Part shown: piece by piece, positions 4,938-5,980 of the stretch
Numbering within the stretch: position 1 is the stretch's first letter
Layout of the letters: the number at the start of each line of letters is the position of its first letter
Origin: Thermoproteota archaeon
GTDB lineage: Archaea; Korarchaeota; Korarchaeia; Korarchaeales; Korarchaeaceae
DNA length: 5,980 nt
Assembly (NCBI GenBank): GCA_021158805.1
Contig: JAGGTZ010000053.1
Span: 1-5,980, forward strand
Direction: 5' to 3'
Notes under the pieces: model-generated
Database searches by the model: none
Seen by the model: only the letters and a program-made list of their open reading frames with translations
Told to the model about the DNA's origin: nothing
Position numbers and translations under genes: made by a program

Positions 4938-5654
4938 TTAGGATTGGGGCGTACTTTCCTCTCTTCCTGGTATTTCGAACTCTTCTACAAATCTAACCTT
5001 CTTAATACTCTTAACATGCCTCATTATCAGCGATAAGGCACGTATCTTCCTAGAATAAGCATCTCTTAGCACATAAGCTTTAGAGGGTAGCTCCACCGTG
5101 ACCACACCATCTCCAGAGGGCGAAGCCTTTATATCTTCAAACCCGACGTCAAAGGCGTCAGCCACTATTACTCGGACTTTGTCGACATCCTCCTCAACTT
5201 TCCTGACGACCTCCCCCTCAATAACGAGTTCCTTCCCTGCAAGTGGGTGGTTGAAATCTATGGTGACCCTTCCACCAGTTACCGACTTCACAATCCCTCT
5301 CTGCCCATCGATATAGACAAACTCACCGATCTTTGGCTGTATTCCTTCTCTCTCAAGCCTTTTGACTGAAAATACCTTAATTTTGTTTCTATCGTAATTG
5401 CCATACGCCTCTTCAGGTCCAAGCTCGACCGAGAAGGTCTCTCCTTCATCTAGCTGTAATACCTTCTCCAAGACCTTGGGAAACAAGTTCGTCTCGCCAG
5501 GTATGACAAGGATAGGCAGGTATACTGAGTCCTCTAAATAGATACCACTCCCCTTAGCTACTTCTTCTCGTGTAGTTTGGTATACTTCACCTGTATTGGC
5601 ATCTTTTACCGTGAGATCTATTAGTACGAAGGATCTATCTGCCAACCCAAACAC
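4938..5654 (-). CDS. FKBP-type peptidyl-prolyl isomerase, archaeal long (SlyD-like) form
   Basis: This 238-residue protein is expected to act as a cytoplasmic prolyl isomerase and chaperone. Residues 7-87 are the first part of the FKBP fold, ending in GPEEAYGNYD. An insert-in-flap domain spans about 88-132, and the hallmark IDFNHPLAGK lies at 132-141. Residues from about 155 form the C-terminal extension of the archaeal long type. The segment usually reading PGxExAL.GM is FPKVLEKVLQLDEGE (58-72), so a pocket loop has diverged. The GTG start at 5654 is the longest choice. A TTG at 5645-5643 (residue 4) has AGGTG 6 nt upstream and is an equally reasonable start. It lies 39 nt behind rtcB and meets UPF0179 stop to stop. 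Confidence 0.92.
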   Translation of the reverse strand: MFGLADRSFVLIDLTVKDANTGEVYQTTREEVAKGSGIYLEDSVYLPILVIPGETNLFPKVLEKVLQLDEGETFSVELGPEEAYGNYDRNKIKVFSVKRLEREGIQPKIGEFVYIDGQRGIVKSVTGGRVTIDFNHPLAGKELVIEGEVVRKVEEDVDKVRVIVADAFDVGFEDIKASPSGDGVVTVELPSKAYVLRDAYSRKIRALSLIMRHVKSIKKVRFVEEFEIPGREESTPQS

Positions 5655-5676
5655 CTATGAGCTATAAGAAAGCAGG

Positions 5677-5685
5677 TTAATAAAA
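5677..5685 (-). promoter_or_regulatory. Possible TATA box for the FKBP gene
   Basis: The minus strand reads TTTTATTAA in the 39-nt gap behind rtcB. A start about 26 nt downstream falls near 5655, giving a leaderless GTG transcript or a 10-nt leader for the TTG start. Cotranscription with rtcB remains possible. Confidence 0.35.
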
Positions 5686-5693
5686 TTGACCTA

Positions 5694-5980
5694 CTATCCC
5701 TTGACCACACCCATTGGTCTAAGCCTCGCCACAAGTCTAGCTATACCTGCTCTATGAGTTACATTTACTACCTCGTCTACATCCTTATACGCCCCTGGTG
5801 CTTCTTCAGCAGCAACCGCATACGAAGCCGGCTTCACTATAATCCCTCTCTCTGCAAGCATTTGGACTATCTGGGTACCTCTATATATTCTCTTAGCCCT
5901 AGACCTACTCATAACCCTACCAGCACCATGCGCAGTAGTTCCAAAGGATTCGCTCATAGCCCTCTGAGTACCAACCATTA
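5694..5980 (-). CDS. rtcB: RtcB RNA-splicing ligase, C-terminal part (5' end beyond window)
   Basis: This is the last 95 codons or so of RtcB, the GTP/Mn2+-dependent ligase that joins tRNA exon halves after intron removal. The fragment begins in the conserved VGTQRAM segment. It then has SFGTTAHGAGRVMSR, whose His (codon at 5930-5928) is the GMP-accepting histidine. Next come EEAPGAYKDVDEVV and the characteristic C-terminus ARLRPMGVVKG. The ATG at 5978 is internal: the preceding bases keep the frame open, and the family extends several hundred residues upstream. The frame ends at TAG (5696-5694), 39 nt before the FKBP gene. The archease partner is not in the window, and whether an intein interrupts the missing part cannot be seen. 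Confidence 0.97.
   Translation of the reverse strand, partial: MVGTQRAMSESFGTTAHGAGRVMSRSRAKRIYRGTQIVQMLAERGIIVKPASYAVAAEEAPGAYKDVDEVVNVTHRAGIARLVARLRPMGVVKG

Noticed and set aside
5098..5316. Plus-strand frame opposite the FKBP gene
   Set aside because: It is a Ser/Thr/Pro-rich shadow antisense to the insert and C-terminal domains, with no ribosome-binding site.
5976..5978. ATG as the true start of a 94-residue gene
   Set aside because: It falls within the conserved VGT-RAM segment of RtcB, whose N-terminal part lies beyond the right edge.
1..5980. CRISPR array, insertion sequence, prophage or defence system
   Set aside because: No direct-repeat array, transposase, integrase or defence domain is present. 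All recognised genes are core archaeal functions.

Overview
This is an archaeal chromosome segment made mostly of housekeeping genes. The archaeal markers are a 20S proteasome beta subunit, an archaeal CPSF1-type KH/beta-CASP nuclease, an Sm-like protein, ribosomal protein eL37, UPF0179, an archaeal long-type FKBP and the archaeal form of SepF. Promoters look like TATA/BRE boxes and several starts are TTG or GTG behind GAGG/GGTG ribosome-binding sites. An FtsZ-anchor gene (sepF) next to eL37/LSm and psmB-aCPSF1 would fit an FtsZ-using TACK-type lineage such as Korarchaeota, but the lineage call is inference and weak.

Layout, left to right. At 1-308 (minus) is the 5' part of a protein gene that runs off the left edge. 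It is unrecognised and its visible end is a regular coiled coil. It sits 26 nt behind a two-gene tRNA operon (minus): tRNA-Ala(GGC) then tRNA-Phe(GAA), 6 nt apart, with a TATA-like box just upstream. At 620-1089 (minus) is the LSm-eL37 pair. A 270-nt divergent intergenic region (1090-1359) follows, with a TATA box at each end and several small perfect inverted repeats between them. sepF (1360-1770, plus) runs toward the aCPSF1/FttA gene (1788-3689, minus), which lies directly behind the catalytically complete proteasome beta gene (3708-4385, minus) in an evident operon. UPF0179 (4488-4937, plus) diverges from psmB across a 102-nt spacer holding a 13-bp palindrome. It meets the FKBP-type prolyl isomerase gene (4938-5654, minus) stop codon to stop codon. 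The right edge holds the 3' end of rtcB (5694-5980, minus).

Functionally the window groups RNA metabolism (RtcB ligase, aCPSF1 nuclease/termination factor, LSm, tRNAs), translation (eL37, tRNAs), protein folding and degradation (FKBP, proteasome beta) and cell division (SepF). No mobile element, CRISPR array or defence system is visible. The least explained parts are the coiled-coil gene behind the tRNAs, the inverted-repeat cluster upstream of sepF, and UPF0179, whose eight cysteines fall into two similarly spaced halves.
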